Origin: Cumulibacter manganitolerans
Lineage (GTDB): Bacteria > Actinomycetota > Actinomycetes > Mycobacteriales > Antricoccaceae
Direction of reading: 5' to 3'
DNA length: 57,427 nucleotides
Assembly (NCBI RefSeq): GCF_009602465.1
Contig: NZ_WBKP01000020.1
Coordinates: 1 to 57,427 of the forward strand
Shown here: one piece after another, positions 7,302 through 22,019 of the stretch
Layout: every line of letters starts with the position of its first letter
Position numbering within the stretch: the first letter of the stretch is position 1
Notes under the pieces: generated by a model
The model's input: the letters and a program-made list of their open reading frames with translations, nothing else
Told to the model about the DNA's origin: nothing
The model's database searches: none
Translations under genes and position numbers: made by a program

Positions 7302-8176
7302 CGCGTGCCGTGACCAGCGGGCTGATCGTCGTCGACAAGCCCGCCGGAATCACCTCCCACGACGTCGTCGCCCGGATGCGCAAGATCGTCGGTACCCGCA
7401 AGATCGGGCACGCCGGCACGCTGGATCCCATGGCCACCGGGATCCTGGTGCTCGGCGTCGAGCGCGCCACCAAGCTGCTGGGCTACCTCATGGGGCACGA
7501 CAAGACCTACCGCGCGACCGTGCGGCTGGGCGAGAGCACCACGACCGACGACCGCGAGGGCGAGACCGTCGAGCGGCACGGCGCCGCCGGGTTGGGCGAG
7601 CAGCAGATCCGGGACGCCTTCGCCACCCAGGTCGGCCGGATCGCGCAGGTCCCGTCGGCGGTCTCCGCGATCAAGGTCGCCGGCCGGCGGGCCTACGACC
7701 TGGTGCGCGAGGGCGAGGAGGTCGCGCTCGCACCGCGCGAGGTGACGGTGCACTCCATCGACATCGATCGAATCAGCCTCGGAGAGCTCGCCGACGTGGA
7801 CGTCGTCGTGCACTGCAGCTCCGGGACCTACATCCGGGCGATCGCCCGGGACGTCGGTGCGCTGCTCGGCGTCGGCGGCCACCTCACCGCCCTGCGGCGG
7901 ACCGCCAGCGGGGACGTCGACGAGTCGGTCGCGCTGACCCTGGAGCAGATCGCGGACCTGGACGACCCGGTCGCCGTACCGCTCGACGACGCCGTGCGAC
8001 GCACCTTCCGCACCCGCGCGCTCACCGCCGACGAGGCCCGCGAGCTCAGCTTCGGACGGCGCATCTCCCCGGCGGGCGCGCAGAACGACGTGGTCGGCGC
8101 GCTCGACCCCGACGGCCACGCGATCGCGCTGGTCGACGGCAGCGGCAAGCCGCGAGTGGTCTTCGCCCCCGCCTGA
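7298..8176 (+). CDS. truB: tRNA pseudouridine(55) synthase
   Basis: 292 residues. It converts U55 in the T-arm of tRNAs to pseudouridine. The catalytic aspartate is Asp43 in GHAGTLDPMATG. The N-terminal VVDKPAGITSHDVV and the GTYIRAIARD block are diagnostic, and the C-terminus resembles the usual RNA-binding tail. Start ATG 7298 is fused to the patatin stop (ATGA). Downstream, ilvE separates it from ribF, which is usually near truB in bacteria. Confidence 0.97.
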   Translation: MTRAVTSGLIVVDKPAGITSHDVVARMRKIVGTRKIGHAGTLDPMATGILVLGVERATKLLGYLMGHDKTYRATVRLGESTTTDDREGETVERHGAAGLGEQQIRDAFATQVGRIAQVPSAVSAIKVAGRRAYDLVREGEEVALAPREVTVHSIDIDRISLGELADVDVVVHCSSGTYIRAIARDVGALLGVGGHLTALRRTASGDVDESVALTLEQIADLDDPVAVPLDDAVRRTFRTRALTADEARELSFGRRISPAGAQNDVVGALDPDGHAIALVDGSGKPRVVFAPA

Positions 8177-8225
8177 CCTAGGATCGTGAGTTGTCCAGCC
8201 CGCACCCGCCTTGGAAGGTTGCCCC

Positions 8226-9359
8226 TTGAGTACCGCGACGGCGTCCCTGCCCACCCAGCTCGCTGACGGGCTCCCGCTGCGTGTCGTACCCAACGCCAAC
8301 CCCCGTCCGGCCGCCGAGCGCGAGGCGATCCTCGCCGACCCCGGCTTCGGGCAGCAGTTCACCGACCACATGGTGATCGTCCGGTGGTCGGCCGACCGCG
8401 GCTGGCACGACGCCACCCTGCAGGCCTATCAGCCGTTCTCGCTCGACCCGGCGGCCGCCGTCCTGCACTACGCGCAGGAGATCTTCGAGGGCCTCAAGGC
8501 CTACCAGCGCTCCGACGGCACGATCGCGTCGTTCCGCCCGGAGGCCAACGCCGAGCGCTTCGTGACCAGCGCGCGCCGGCTGGCGATGCCGGAGCTGCCG
8601 CCCGAGGCCTTCGTGGCCGCCTGTGACGCGCTCGTCCTCGCCGACCGTGCGTGGATCCCGACCGGCGGCGAGATGAGCCTGTACCTGCGGCCCTTCATGA
8701 TCGCCACCGAGCCGTTCCTCGGCGTGCGCCCGAGCAAGGAGTACGTGTTCTGCGTGATCGCGTCCCCGGCGGCCGGCTACTTCGGCGGGACCGTCAAGGG
8801 CGTCAGCGTGTACGCCAGCGAGGACTACGTGCGGGCCGTCCCCGGCGGCACCGGGGAGGCCAAGTGCGGCGGCAACTACGCCGCCTCGCTGCTCGCCCAG
8901 GCGCAGGCCGCCGACGAGGGCTGCGACCAGGTGGTCTGGCTGGACGGCGTCGAGCGCAAGTACGTCGAGGAGATGGGTGGCATGAACCTGTTCTTCGTGT
9001 ACGGCGCCGACCCCGACGCGGTCGAGATCGTGACGCCGGACCTGAGCGGGTCGCTGCTGCCGGGCATCACCCGCCGCTCGCTCATCGAGGCGGCCGGCGA
9101 CCTCGGCATCGCCGCGAGCGAACGGCGCATCTCGCTGGAGCAGTGGCGCGCCGACGTCGCGAGCGGAGCGATCACCGAGACGTTCGCCTGCGGCACCGCC
9201 GCGGTCATCACGCCGGTGTACACCTGCAAGGCCCGCACCGGCGACTTCGAGGTCGGGTCCGAGCCGGGGCCGGTCACCATGCGGCTGCGCGAGCACCTGC
9301 TCGGCGTCCAGCACGGCACCATCGAGGACACCCACCACTGGATCCACACGATCGGATAA
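8226..9359 (+). CDS. ilvE: Branched-chain amino acid aminotransferase
   Basis: 377 residues. A fold-type IV PLP enzyme interconverting Leu/Ile/Val and their 2-oxo acids with glutamate. The PLP lysine is Lys213 in GEAKCGGNYAAS; EIFEGLKAY and TFACGTAAVITPV are family signatures. I chose TTG 8226, with the ribosome site GGAAGG 7 nt upstream, over TTG 8211 which lacks one. TAGGAT at 8179-8184 could be its -10, giving a leader of about 35 nt. Its position between truB and ribF is a local insertion. Confidence 0.95.
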   Translation: MSTATASLPTQLADGLPLRVVPNANPRPAAEREAILADPGFGQQFTDHMVIVRWSADRGWHDATLQAYQPFSLDPAAAVLHYAQEIFEGLKAYQRSDGTIASFRPEANAERFVTSARRLAMPELPPEAFVAACDALVLADRAWIPTGGEMSLYLRPFMIATEPFLGVRPSKEYVFCVIASPAAGYFGGTVKGVSVYASEDYVRAVPGGTGEAKCGGNYAASLLAQAQAADEGCDQVVWLDGVERKYVEEMGGMNLFFVYGADPDAVEIVTPDLSGSLLPGITRRSLIEAAGDLGIAASERRISLEQWRADVASGAITETFACGTAAVITPVYTCKARTGDFEVGSEPGPVTMRLREHLLGVQHGTIEDTHHWIHTIG

Positions 9360-9364
9360 CCGCG

Positions 9365-10297
9365 ATGCTGCGCTGGAGACGAGCCGACAACGCACCTGCC
9401 GACTGGGGCCGTTGCGTGATGTCCATCGGGCAGTACGACGGCGTCCACCTGGGCCATCAGGCGCTCATCGCCGAGACCGTGCGGCGGGCCCAGGAGGCCG
9501 GGCTGCCCTCGCTGGTGATGACCTTCGACCCGCATCCGCGGGAGGTGCTCAAGCCCGGCTCGCACCCGCCGATCCTTACGCCGCTGCGGCGCAAGGCCGA
9601 GCTCATCGAGCAGTGCGGCGTCGACGCGCTCTGCGTCGTGCCGTTCACCCAGTCCTTCGCGAAGCTCAGCCCCCGGGAGTTCGTGCACGAGGTCGTGGTG
9701 GCGCACCTGCATCCCGAGCAGATCATCGTCGGCGACAACTTCACCTTCGGCCACAAGGCCGCCGGCACGGTCGAGACGCTGACCGAGCTCGGCCGGACGT
9801 TCGGCTTCGAGGTCGAGTCGCTCGGGCTGGTCAACGAGGGCAGCCACGAGATCTCCTCGACCTACATCCGGTCCTGCGTCGACGCCGGCGACATGCGCAA
9901 GGCGGCGGCGGCGCTCGGGCGGCCGCACCGCATCGAGGGCCTCGTCGTCCGCGGCGACATGCGCGGCCGCGGGCTCGGCTACCCGACCGCGAACCTGCGC
10001 CCCCCGATGTACTCCGCGATCCCGGCGGACGGCGTGTACGCCGGGTGGATGACGGTGCGCGACCAGCCGCGGGCCGCGGCCATCTCCGTGGGCACCAACC
10101 CCACCTACTCCGGGACCGAACGGCGGGTCGAGTCGTTCCTGCTGGACTTCGAGGGCGACCTGTACGGCGAGCAGGTGCAGATCGACTTCATCGACCGGAT
10201 CCGGACGATGCAGCGCTTCGACTCCTCCGAGGCGCTGGTGGAGGCGATCGCCGACGACGTCGCCGCGACACGGCGGATCCTCGACGCCGCCGGCTGA
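9365..10297 (+). CDS. ribF: Bifunctional riboflavin kinase / FAD synthetase
   Basis: 310 residues. It phosphorylates riboflavin to FMN and adenylylates FMN to FAD. The N-terminal nucleotidyltransferase domain has GQYDGVHLGHQ and SSTYIRS; the C-terminal riboflavin-kinase domain has RGRGLGYPTANL and the GTNPTY segment. It starts at ATG 9365, five nt after the ilvE stop, and begins inside the usual region (WRRADN...WGRCVMSIGQYDGVH), so it is complete. It is followed by rpsO as in other actinobacteria. Confidence 0.96.
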   Translation: MLRWRRADNAPADWGRCVMSIGQYDGVHLGHQALIAETVRRAQEAGLPSLVMTFDPHPREVLKPGSHPPILTPLRRKAELIEQCGVDALCVVPFTQSFAKLSPREFVHEVVVAHLHPEQIIVGDNFTFGHKAAGTVETLTELGRTFGFEVESLGLVNEGSHEISSTYIRSCVDAGDMRKAAAALGRPHRIEGLVVRGDMRGRGLGYPTANLRPPMYSAIPADGVYAGWMTVRDQPRAAAISVGTNPTYSGTERRVESFLLDFEGDLYGEQVQIDFIDRIRTMQRFDSSEALVEAIADDVAATRRILDAAG

Positions 10298-10454
10298 GCC
10301 CGTGGGGACCGTCACCGGTTCCGGGCGGCCTCCGCGGCCTGCTGCCGCGTGCACGCTGATATGCTGGTCGACGGCCCATCAGCGGCCACGCGTGACTGTC
10401 ACATTCTCCCGTGGGTAAGACCGGGGGGCGCGCGCGATCTACCGAGGAGAGAAC
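10298..10454 (+). promoter_or_regulatory. ribF-rpsO intergenic region with probable rpsO promoter and leader
   Basis: This 157-bp gap holds TATGCT (10360-10365) as a plausible -10 and a leader of roughly 80 nt ending in the ribosome site GAGGAGAG. The leader could carry the S15 autoregulatory structure known from other bacteria, but I could not establish a specific fold. Confidence 0.35.
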
Positions 10455-10724
10455 ATGGCTCTGTCGAGCGAGAAGAAGTCCGAGATCATCAACGACAACA
10501 AGACCAGCGAGTCCGACACCGGTTCGCCTCAGGTGCAGATCGCGATGCTGACTGATCGCATCAAGTCGCTGACCGAGCACCTCAAGACCCACAAGCACGA
10601 CCACCACAGCCGTCGTGGCCTGCTGCTCATGGTCGGCCGGCGCCGTCGCCTGCTGAACTACCTGGCCAAGAGCGACCTCGACGCGTACCGCGCGCTGCTG
10701 GCGAAGCTCGGCCTGCGCCGCTAG
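10455..10724 (+). CDS. rpsO: 30S ribosomal protein S15
   Basis: 89 residues, the normal length. It binds 16S rRNA helices 20-22 early in 30S assembly. Recognisable segments are [36 protein letters not shown] and the C-terminal RRRLLNYL. A strong ribosome site (GAGGAGAG) precedes ATG 10455. It is upstream of pnp, the standard pairing in bacteria. Confidence 0.98.
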   Translation: MALSSEKKSEIINDNKTSESDTGSPQVQIAMLTDRIKSLTEHLKTHKHDHHSRRGLLLMVGRRRRLLNYLAKSDLDAYRALLAKLGLRR

Positions 10725-10733
10725 TCGTCGATC

Positions 10734-10762
10734 GAGGGAGTGGTCCGCCGGATCACTCCCTC
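10734..10762 (+). terminator. Hairpin downstream of rpsO
   Basis: GAGGGAGTG (10734-10742) pairs perfectly with CACTCCCTC (10754-10762) around an 11-nt loop, 9 nt after the rpsO stop. It is followed by TTCGG, not a T-run, so it may be a weak terminator or an RNase processing site between rpsO and pnp. Confidence 0.55.
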
Positions 10763-11001
10763 TTCGGTTCCGAGAAGGTCGCTGCCTTCGCGGACACACC
10801 TGAATAACGCGCCGTGGGATACGCTCACGGCACACCCTGCGCTCGCGCCGGCGATGAGCCTGCTCGCTGACGCTGGCCCTCGGTGGTGGTCACCGGATCT
10901 GCCTGAGCAGCCGCCGTTGACTTCGATCGAAGACCGGCTCAGCCACCCTTACCAGCAGCCTCTCGATGCGTTGGCGTGCGCGCCACACAGAAAGAGGACA
11001 C
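10763..11001 (+). promoter_or_regulatory. pnp leader region
   Basis: This stretch has no convincing gene. GGGATACGCT around 10817-10825 looks like an extended -10 (TACGCT). A perfect 12-bp palindrome CTTCGATCGAAG sits at 10921-10932, directly after GTTGA. The ribosome site AGAAAGAGG precedes ATG 11002. pnp leaders in other bacteria are autoregulated through hairpins; that is an inference here. Confidence 0.35.
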
Positions 11002-13236
<2,235 letters not shown>

Positions 13237-13246
13237 CCACCGGCTC

Positions 13247-15338
<2,092 letters not shown>

Positions 15339-15347
15339 CCGGCCGGT

Positions 15348-16124
15348 CTAGCCGAGCAGCGGCTCGGCCTTCTGGTAGGCCTTCTCGGCGAGGTCCTTCA
15401 GGGACGCCTCGTCGATCGCGCCGCCGATCTGCGTCGCGACGAGGGTGCTGTCGCCGCCGGTGATGTAGACCGACCCCGTCGTCTGGGACGGCTGCCCGGC
15501 GGCGCTCATGTCGATCGTGCTGAGGACGGCGGTGCTGGAGTCGCCGAGGTCGACCTTCACCGGTGTCATGGTCATCTTGACCGGCATGCCCTGGATCGTC
15601 ATGGTCATCGAGGAGCAGCTCGCCGACGTCTTCTCCATGTCGGTGACCGACGGGACGACGGACGCCTTGCCGATCATCTCGGTCACCACGCTCTTGTCGC
15701 TGCCGGCGAGCATCGTGAGGGCGACCGAGTCGGGGTTGTCGAGGTAGGCGGTGCTGGAGGACATCACGTCGGTGACGGCGCTCTTGCACGCGGCCGGCTC
15801 GACCTGGACCTGGTCCATCATCGCCGCGAGACCGCCGGCGGAGGCCTGCTGCAGCGCCGCGGAGATCTGCTCCTGCGGGAGGGCGGTGTAGCCGGGCAGC
15901 TCGGCCCCGCTCAGCAGCGCGCCGTTGGCGGCGGTCTTGTCGAACGTGGCGGCGCCGGACGACGCGGCCGAGGTCTGCGAGCCTCCGGACGTCGTGTCGG
16001 CCGGCTGCGCCGCGGCGCTGCTCTCGGCACCGCCGTCGGAGTCGCCCGCGCCACAGCCGGTCAGCGCGACTGCGCTGCCGGCGGCGGCGCGCACGAAGGG
16101 GCTGGAGATCAGGCGGACGGTCAC
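15348..16124 (-). CDS. Putative lipoprotein of unknown function
   Basis: 258 residues starting at GTG 16124. The signal peptide ends in lipobox LTGC, so Cys24 would be lipidated and the protein anchored outside the membrane. A Ser/Gly/Ala-rich linker (about 25-60) leads to a domain of about 190 residues containing LLSGAELPGY and only a few cysteines (ACKSAV, ASCSSM) that could pair. The general pattern resembles actinobacterial extracellular sensor-type lipoproteins, but I do not recognise the family. It is convergent with dapB, 9 nt apart. Confidence 0.7.
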   Translation of the reverse strand: MTVRLISSPFVRAAAGSAVALTGCGAGDSDGGAESSAAAQPADTTSGGSQTSAASSGAATFDKTAANGALLSGAELPGYTALPQEQISAALQQASAGGLAAMMDQVQVEPAACKSAVTDVMSSSTAYLDNPDSVALTMLAGSDKSVVTEMIGKASVVPSVTDMEKTSASCSSMTMTIQGMPVKMTMTPVKVDLGDSSTAVLSTIDMSAAGQPSQTTGSVYITGGDSTLVATQIGGAIDEASLKDLAEKAYQKAEPLLG

Positions 16125-16220
16125 GGGGGATCCTCTCGTCGGGGCTTGTTCGTCGGGCGCATTCCCGCGCGCCCTTAGGAGGGACGCGCGCGGCCGCTCA
16201 GCGGACCAGTGACCTGCGCC

Positions 16221-16913
16221 TCATCCCGTCGTTCCGTGCGGGCCGGGGGAGAACCGGTCGACGTACTCCTGGCCGGTGAGCCGCTGGATCGCGGTCATGA
16301 TGTCGATCGTCATGTCGCGGCTGCGGACCGCCATCGGTCCCGAGCGGTACTGTCCGGGACGCAGCAGAGGACCGAAGGTGACGACGACCTTCGCCGGCCG
16401 CGGCAGCCGGGAGCCCGGAGCCAGCAGCCGGTCCGAGCCGACGATGCCGCAGGGCAGCACCGGCGCCCCGGTGACCAGCGACAGCCGCGCCACGCCGGTG
16501 CGGCCCCGGTACAGGCGGCCGTCCGGCGACCTCGTGCCCTCCGGGTGCATCGCGAACGCGCGGCCGTCCTCCAGCGCCTGCTGGGCGGCGTCCAGCGACA
16601 GCAGCGCCGCACGCCCCTTCGCGCGATCCACCGGGATCGTGCCGAGCCGCTCCATGAAGCCGGCCGTGAGCCGGCCCTTGAGGCCCTCGCCGGTGAAGTA
16701 CTCGGCCTTGGCCAGGAACGTGGTGGGGCGGTCCATCGCCAGCGGCACGATCACGGCGTCCATCGAGGACAGGTGGTTCGCCGCGACGATGACCGCGCCC
16801 TCCCGCGGCACGTTCTCGCGGCCCTCGACGCGCATCCGCGACAGCGCCCGGAAGGCCGGCCCCACCGCGACCGTGCGGAGGAACCAGTCGGTGCGCAGGT
16901 GCTTGTCAGGCAT
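16221..16913 (-). CDS. 1-acyl-sn-glycerol-3-phosphate acyltransferase family protein (PlsC-like)
   Basis: 230 residues. It transfers an acyl group to lysophospholipid at the membrane. Motif I is NHLSSMD (His47, Asp52), motif III is EGTRSPDG (125-132), and PCGIVG is the proline block IV. The ATG at 16913 lies 8 nt inside the end of the upstream GNAT gene, so the two form an operon; a GTG at 16928 is less likely. Whether it acts in main phospholipid synthesis or on another acceptor cannot be said. Confidence 0.88.
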   Translation of the reverse strand: MPDKHLRTDWFLRTVAVGPAFRALSRMRVEGRENVPREGAVIVAANHLSSMDAVIVPLAMDRPTTFLAKAEYFTGEGLKGRLTAGFMERLGTIPVDRAKGRAALLSLDAAQQALEDGRAFAMHPEGTRSPDGRLYRGRTGVARLSLVTGAPVLPCGIVGSDRLLAPGSRLPRPAKVVVTFGPLLRPGQYRSGPMAVRSRDMTIDIMTAIQRLTGQEYVDRFSPGPHGTTG

Positions 16914-17475
16914 CGGTCCCCGCCTCACGCGCCAGATGGCTGATGTCGGTGTGCATGCGGTACTGGGGAATCTCCCGGTCGCCGGCGTCGAGGGTACGGC
17001 GCCAGCCGTCTCGCTCCCAGCCGGCCGAGCGCAGGAAGTCCTCGGTCGCCTTGTCGCCGCCGAGCACCCAGCAGATCATCCGGCCCGCGGACGCCGCCCG
17101 GGCCGTGTCGACCGCGGCCGACAGCAGCCGCGCCCCGTGGCCGCGCCGTCCCCACCGCGGCTCGACGAGCAGCGACACGATCTCCACGGCGTCCTCCGCC
17201 TCGGCCTCGTCGGTGGCCGCCGGGGCGAGCGCGACGAACCCGACGACCGTGGTGTCGGTGCGGGACGCCTCGAGCGCGATCAGCACCCGGTGCCCGGCGC
17301 CGGGAGGGCTGGTGACGGCGTCCCGCCAGGCCTCGGACGCCGCTTGCGGGGTCATCGCCTCCAGGGCGTCGGCCGGCAGCTGACGGGCGTACGCCTGGCG
17401 CCAGGTCGCCGACTGGATGCGACCGATCGCGTCGGTGTCGGTCGGCTGCGCGTCTCTGACGAATCCTTCGGCCAC
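16906..17475 (-). CDS. GNAT-family N-acetyltransferase
   Basis: 189 residues. The acetyl-CoA binding segment is VEPRWGRRGHGARLLSAA, preceded by the VEIVSLLV strand; both are GNAT signatures. The acceptor is unknown. It starts at GTG 17475: TAAGGT ends 6 nt upstream, consistent with a leaderless GTG-initiated mRNA. Its last codons overlap the plsC-like gene. It is divergent from the YcaQ-type gene. Confidence 0.85.
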   Translation of the reverse strand: MAEGFVRDAQPTDTDAIGRIQSATWRQAYARQLPADALEAMTPQAASEAWRDAVTSPPGAGHRVLIALEASRTDTTVVGFVALAPAATDEAEAEDAVEIVSLLVEPRWGRRGHGARLLSAAVDTARAASAGRMICWVLGGDKATEDFLRSAGWERDGWRRTLDAGDREIPQYRMHTDISHLAREAGTDA

Positions 17476-17481
17476 CCGTTC

Positions 17482-17487
17482 ACCTTA
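17482..17487 (-). promoter_or_regulatory. -10 element of the GNAT-plsC unit (leaderless)
   Basis: The minus-strand TAAGGT is separated from GTG 17475 by 6 nt. Confidence 0.5.
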
Positions 17488-17526
17488 GTGGCCGGTCGCG
17501 CACCGCGAGGCAGCCGCCAGCCGGCC

Positions 17527-17549
17527 GTGTCGGAGCGGTGCCCTAGGTT
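17527..17549 (+). promoter_or_regulatory. PafBC-type DNA-damage promoter candidate of the YcaQ-like gene
   Basis: GTGTCGGAG (17527-17535), exactly 8 nt, then TAGGTT (17544-17549) follows the mycobacterial RecA-NDp/PafBC pattern TTGTCRGTG-N8-TANNNT with 7 of 9 matches in the upstream box and a full -10. The -10 ends 8 nt before ATG 17558, so the mRNA would be leaderless. Confidence 0.5.
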
Positions 17550-17557
17550 GGGCGGGG

Positions 17558-18795
17558 ATGAGAGAGCTCAGCATCGCCGCGGCCCGGCGCATCGCCCTGG
17601 CCGCGCAGGGCTTCGCCGACCGGGCGCCCGCCGGTCCGCCGACCGCGCGGCACCTCCAGCGCGTCTACGACCGCACCGGCGTGGTGCAGATCGACTCGGT
17701 CAACGTGCTGACCCGGGCCCACTACCTGCCGGCGTACTCGCGCCTGGGGCCGTACGAGCGGGCGGCCTTCGACCGGCTGGAGCATCCGCGCCGCCGCGTG
17801 TTCGAGTACTGGGCGCACATGGCCTCGCTGTCGCCGGTCGAGCACCATCCGCTGCTGCGCTGGCGGATGGCGGACGCGCGCGGGCGCACCTGGGAGCTCA
17901 TCGACCGCGTCGTGCGGGCCAACCCCGGCTACGTCGACGACGTCCGCGCGCTCGTGCGCGAGCGCGGCCCGGTGACCAGCTCGCAGGTCGACCCCGAGCG
18001 CACCGGCAGGGTGCGCGGCGAGATGTGGTCGTGGCACGACGCGAAGGCCGCCGTCGAGTGGCTGTTCCGCACCGGAGAGCTGGCGTCCATCCGCCGCAAC
18101 GCCCAGTTCGAGCGGGTCTTCGACCTGACCGAGCGCGTCATCCCGCCCGCAGTGCTCGCCGCCCCGACGCCCTCGCGCGACGACGCGCAGCGGGCGCTGC
18201 TGGCCGTCGCCGCCCGCGCGCACGGCGTCGCCACCGCCGCGCACCTGCGCGACTACTTCCGCCTCCGCGGGCCGCAGACCGCCGTGCTGCTGCGCGAGCT
18301 CGTCGAGGAGGGCCTGCTGGAGCCGGTGACGGTGCGCGGGCTGCGCGGCACCTGGTACCTGCACCGTGACGCCCGGCTGCCGCGACGCGTGCCGCACGCC
18401 GCGCTGCTGTCGCCCTTCGACCCGCTCGTGTGGGAGCGCGACCGCACCGAGCGGCTGTGGGACTGCCACTACCGGATCGAGATCTACACGCCCGCGCACA
18501 AGCGCGTGCACGGCTACTACGTGCTGCTGTACCTGCTCGACGAGCGGATCGCGGCGCGGGTCGACCTCAAGGCCGACCGCGGCGCCGGCGTCCTGCTGGT
18601 GCAGGCCGCGCACCACGAGGCGGGCTCCGGCCTGCAGCCGGGCTACGTGGCCGACCGGCTGCGCGCCGAGCTCGGCCGCATGGCCGGCTGGCTCGCGCTC
18701 GAGCGGGTCAGCGTGGTCGGCAAGGGCGACCTCGCGGACCCGCTCGCGAGCGCCGCGCCGGGCACGGACGACCTCGCTGGCGACGGGACCGGCGG

Positions 18796-18799
<4 letters not shown>
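17558..18799 (+). CDS. Winged-helix DNA glycosylase, YcaQ/AlkX-type (HTH_42)
   Basis: 413 residues of the HTH_42 (DUF1006) family. E. coli YcaQ and Streptomyces AlkZ are members and unhook DNA interstrand crosslinks by base excision. The catalytic QxD motif is QIDSVNV (Gln44, Asp46); the YcaQ-type spacing QID rather than the AlkZ-type QxQ suggests a broad YcaQ-like enzyme. Blocks [28 protein letters not shown] and [21 protein letters not shown] are in the C-terminal half. A PafBC-like damage promoter sits directly upstream. It is convergent with fumarase, sharing CTAG at the stops. Confidence 0.85.
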
Positions 18800-20496
<1,697 letters not shown>

Positions 20497-20593
20497 CGAC
20501 GCTCCTGGTTCGGTGATGCGGGCCGCGATCCTCGTGGGCACCGTCTGACATCTTCGCACCGCGAGCCGGAGGTTCCCCGGCGGACCCAGGCGG

Positions 20594-20599
20594 TAGGTT
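20594..20599 (+). promoter_or_regulatory. -10 element of thyX (leaderless)
   Basis: TAGGTT ends 8 nt before ATG 20608, the same hexamer and spacing as at the YcaQ-type gene, but no TGTC box lies upstream. Confidence 0.5.
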
Positions 20600-20607
20600 G
20601 GTGCACC

Positions 20608-21354
20608 ATGAGCGATCAGACCACCCTGCGTGTCGACGTCATCGCTACCACCCGATTCAGCGCGCCCGCCGACGTGCCGTGGAGCACCGACGCGGACGGC
20701 GGCCAGGCGCTGGCCGAGTTCGCCGGCCGGGCGTGCTACCGGTCGTGGGACAAGCCCAAGGCGGCGACCGCGACGAACGCCGGCTACCTGCGGCACGTCA
20801 TCGAGGTCGGGCACCTGTCCGTGCTCGAGCACGCGCAGGTGACGCTGTACATCCGCGGGGTCTCCCGCTCGGTCACCCACGAGCTGATCCGGCACCGCCA
20901 CCTGTCCTACAGCCAGCTCTCGCAGCGCCACGTCATCGACGACCCGGCCTTCGTCGTCCCGCAGCCGGTCAACGGCGACGACGAGCTGGGCGGGCTGTTC
21001 GAGCGGGCCGCCGCGACCGCGCGGGCGGCGTACGACGAGCTGATCGAGGGGATCGGGCAGCGGCTCGCCGGCTCGGAGGGCGCGACCCGCAGCAAGCGCG
21101 CCCGGCAGGCGGCGCAGGCGCTGCTGCCGGCGGCGCGGGCGACCGAGATCGTGGTCACCGGCAACCTCCGGGCCTGGCGGCAGCTGATCGCGACCCACGG
21201 CTCGGACCACGCGGACGACGAGCTGCGCGAGCTCGCCGTCGCCTGCCTGCAGCGGCTGCGGGAGGTCGAGCCGAACGCGTTCGCCGACTTCCTGCTGACC
21301 GACCTGCCGGACGGCCGGCGCATCGCCTCGAGCGCTCTCGTGACGGAAGGATGA
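20608..21354 (+). CDS. thyX: Flavin-dependent thymidylate synthase
   Basis: 248 residues. It makes dTMP from dUMP with FAD and NADPH and releases tetrahydrofolate directly, so it does not need FolA. The ThyX motif [13 protein letters not shown] (95-107) is complete, with Ser105 and Arg107 in place. It starts at ATG 20608. The neighbours TIGR03085 and dapA follow closely, as the mycobacterial thyX-dapA-RNase J order. It co-occurs with thyA at 3.7 kb, so this organism has both routes to dTMP. Confidence 0.97.
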   Translation: MSDQTTLRVDVIATTRFSAPADVPWSTDADGGQALAEFAGRACYRSWDKPKAATATNAGYLRHVIEVGHLSVLEHAQVTLYIRGVSRSVTHELIRHRHLSYSQLSQRHVIDDPAFVVPQPVNGDDELGGLFERAAATARAAYDELIEGIGQRLAGSEGATRSKRARQAAQALLPAARATEIVVTGNLRAWRQLIATHGSDHADDELRELAVACLQRLREVEPNAFADFLLTDLPDGRRIASSALVTEG

Positions 21355-21358
21355 GCTG

Positions 21359-22000
21359 ATGGCAGCCAACATCGCGCAGGCCGAGCGCCGCGCGCTCTGC
21401 GACCTCTTCGACGAGCTGGGACCCGACGCGCCCACCCTCTGCGAGGGCTGGGCGACCCGCGACCTCGCGGCGCACCTCGCCGTGCGCGAGGGTCGACCCG
21501 ACGCCGCACCCGGCGTGCTGATCCCGGCGTTCGCCGGGTACACGCAGAAGGTGCGCGAGCAGCTGGCCGCCCTCCCGTGGCCGGTCCTGGTCGAGCGGAT
21601 CCGCACCGGACCGCCGGCGCTGTCGGTGTTCCGGCTGCCCGGCCTCGACGCGAAGGCCAACCTCGGCGAGTTCTTCATCCACCACGAGGACGTGCGCCGG
21701 GCCCAGCCGGGGTGGGCGCCGCGGGACGCCGACGGCGAGCGGTACCGTGCGCTGGAGGGATCGCTGATGAGGATCGGCCGGTTCCTGCTGCGCAAGTCGC
21801 CGGTGACCGTCCGTCTCGACCCGGGCACCGGCCAGCCGTTCGTGGCGCGCGCGAGCAGGAACAAGGGCGGCGTCACGGTCGTCGGCACCCCCGACGAGCT
21901 CGCGCTGTGGTGCTACGGCCGCGAGGACGTCGCGCGCGTCGAGCTCATCGGCGACGAGGCGGACATCGAAGCGCTGCTGGGCAGCGCCCGAGGATTCTAG
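21359..22000 (+). CDS. TIGR03085-family protein (maleylpyruvate-isomerase-like N-terminal domain)
   Basis: 213 residues. Members are predicted metal-binding proteins of the DinB/mycothiol-dependent maleylpyruvate isomerase fold; the function is not established. Signature segments are [21 protein letters not shown] (His/Glu, probable metal ligands) and [16 protein letters not shown]. It starts 5 nt after thyX (ATG 21359), so it is co-transcribed with it. Mycothiol use is common in actinobacteria and is a reasonable but unproven link. Confidence 0.8.
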   Translation: MAANIAQAERRALCDLFDELGPDAPTLCEGWATRDLAAHLAVREGRPDAAPGVLIPAFAGYTQKVREQLAALPWPVLVERIRTGPPALSVFRLPGLDAKANLGEFFIHHEDVRRAQPGWAPRDADGERYRALEGSLMRIGRFLLRKSPVTVRLDPGTGQPFVARASRNKGGVTVVGTPDELALWCYGREDVARVELIGDEADIEALLGSARGF

Positions 22001-22007
22001 AGAACGG

Positions 22008-22013
22008 TAGATT
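22008..22013 (+). promoter_or_regulatory. -10 element of dapA (leaderless)
   Basis: TAGATT ends 6 nt before ATG 22020, right after the TIGR03085 gene, so dapA may have its own transcript besides read-through. Confidence 0.45.
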
Positions 22014-22019
22014 TGAGCA

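Noticed and set aside
8186-8266. Possible leader peptide before ilvE
   Set aside because: The short GTG frame contains few branched-chain codons and no attenuator-like stems were seen, so amino-acid attenuation is not supported.
16968-16990. TGTCGGTG inside the GNAT gene as another damage promoter
   Set aside because: It lies within coding sequence far from any start; this octamer is frequent in GC-rich coding DNA.
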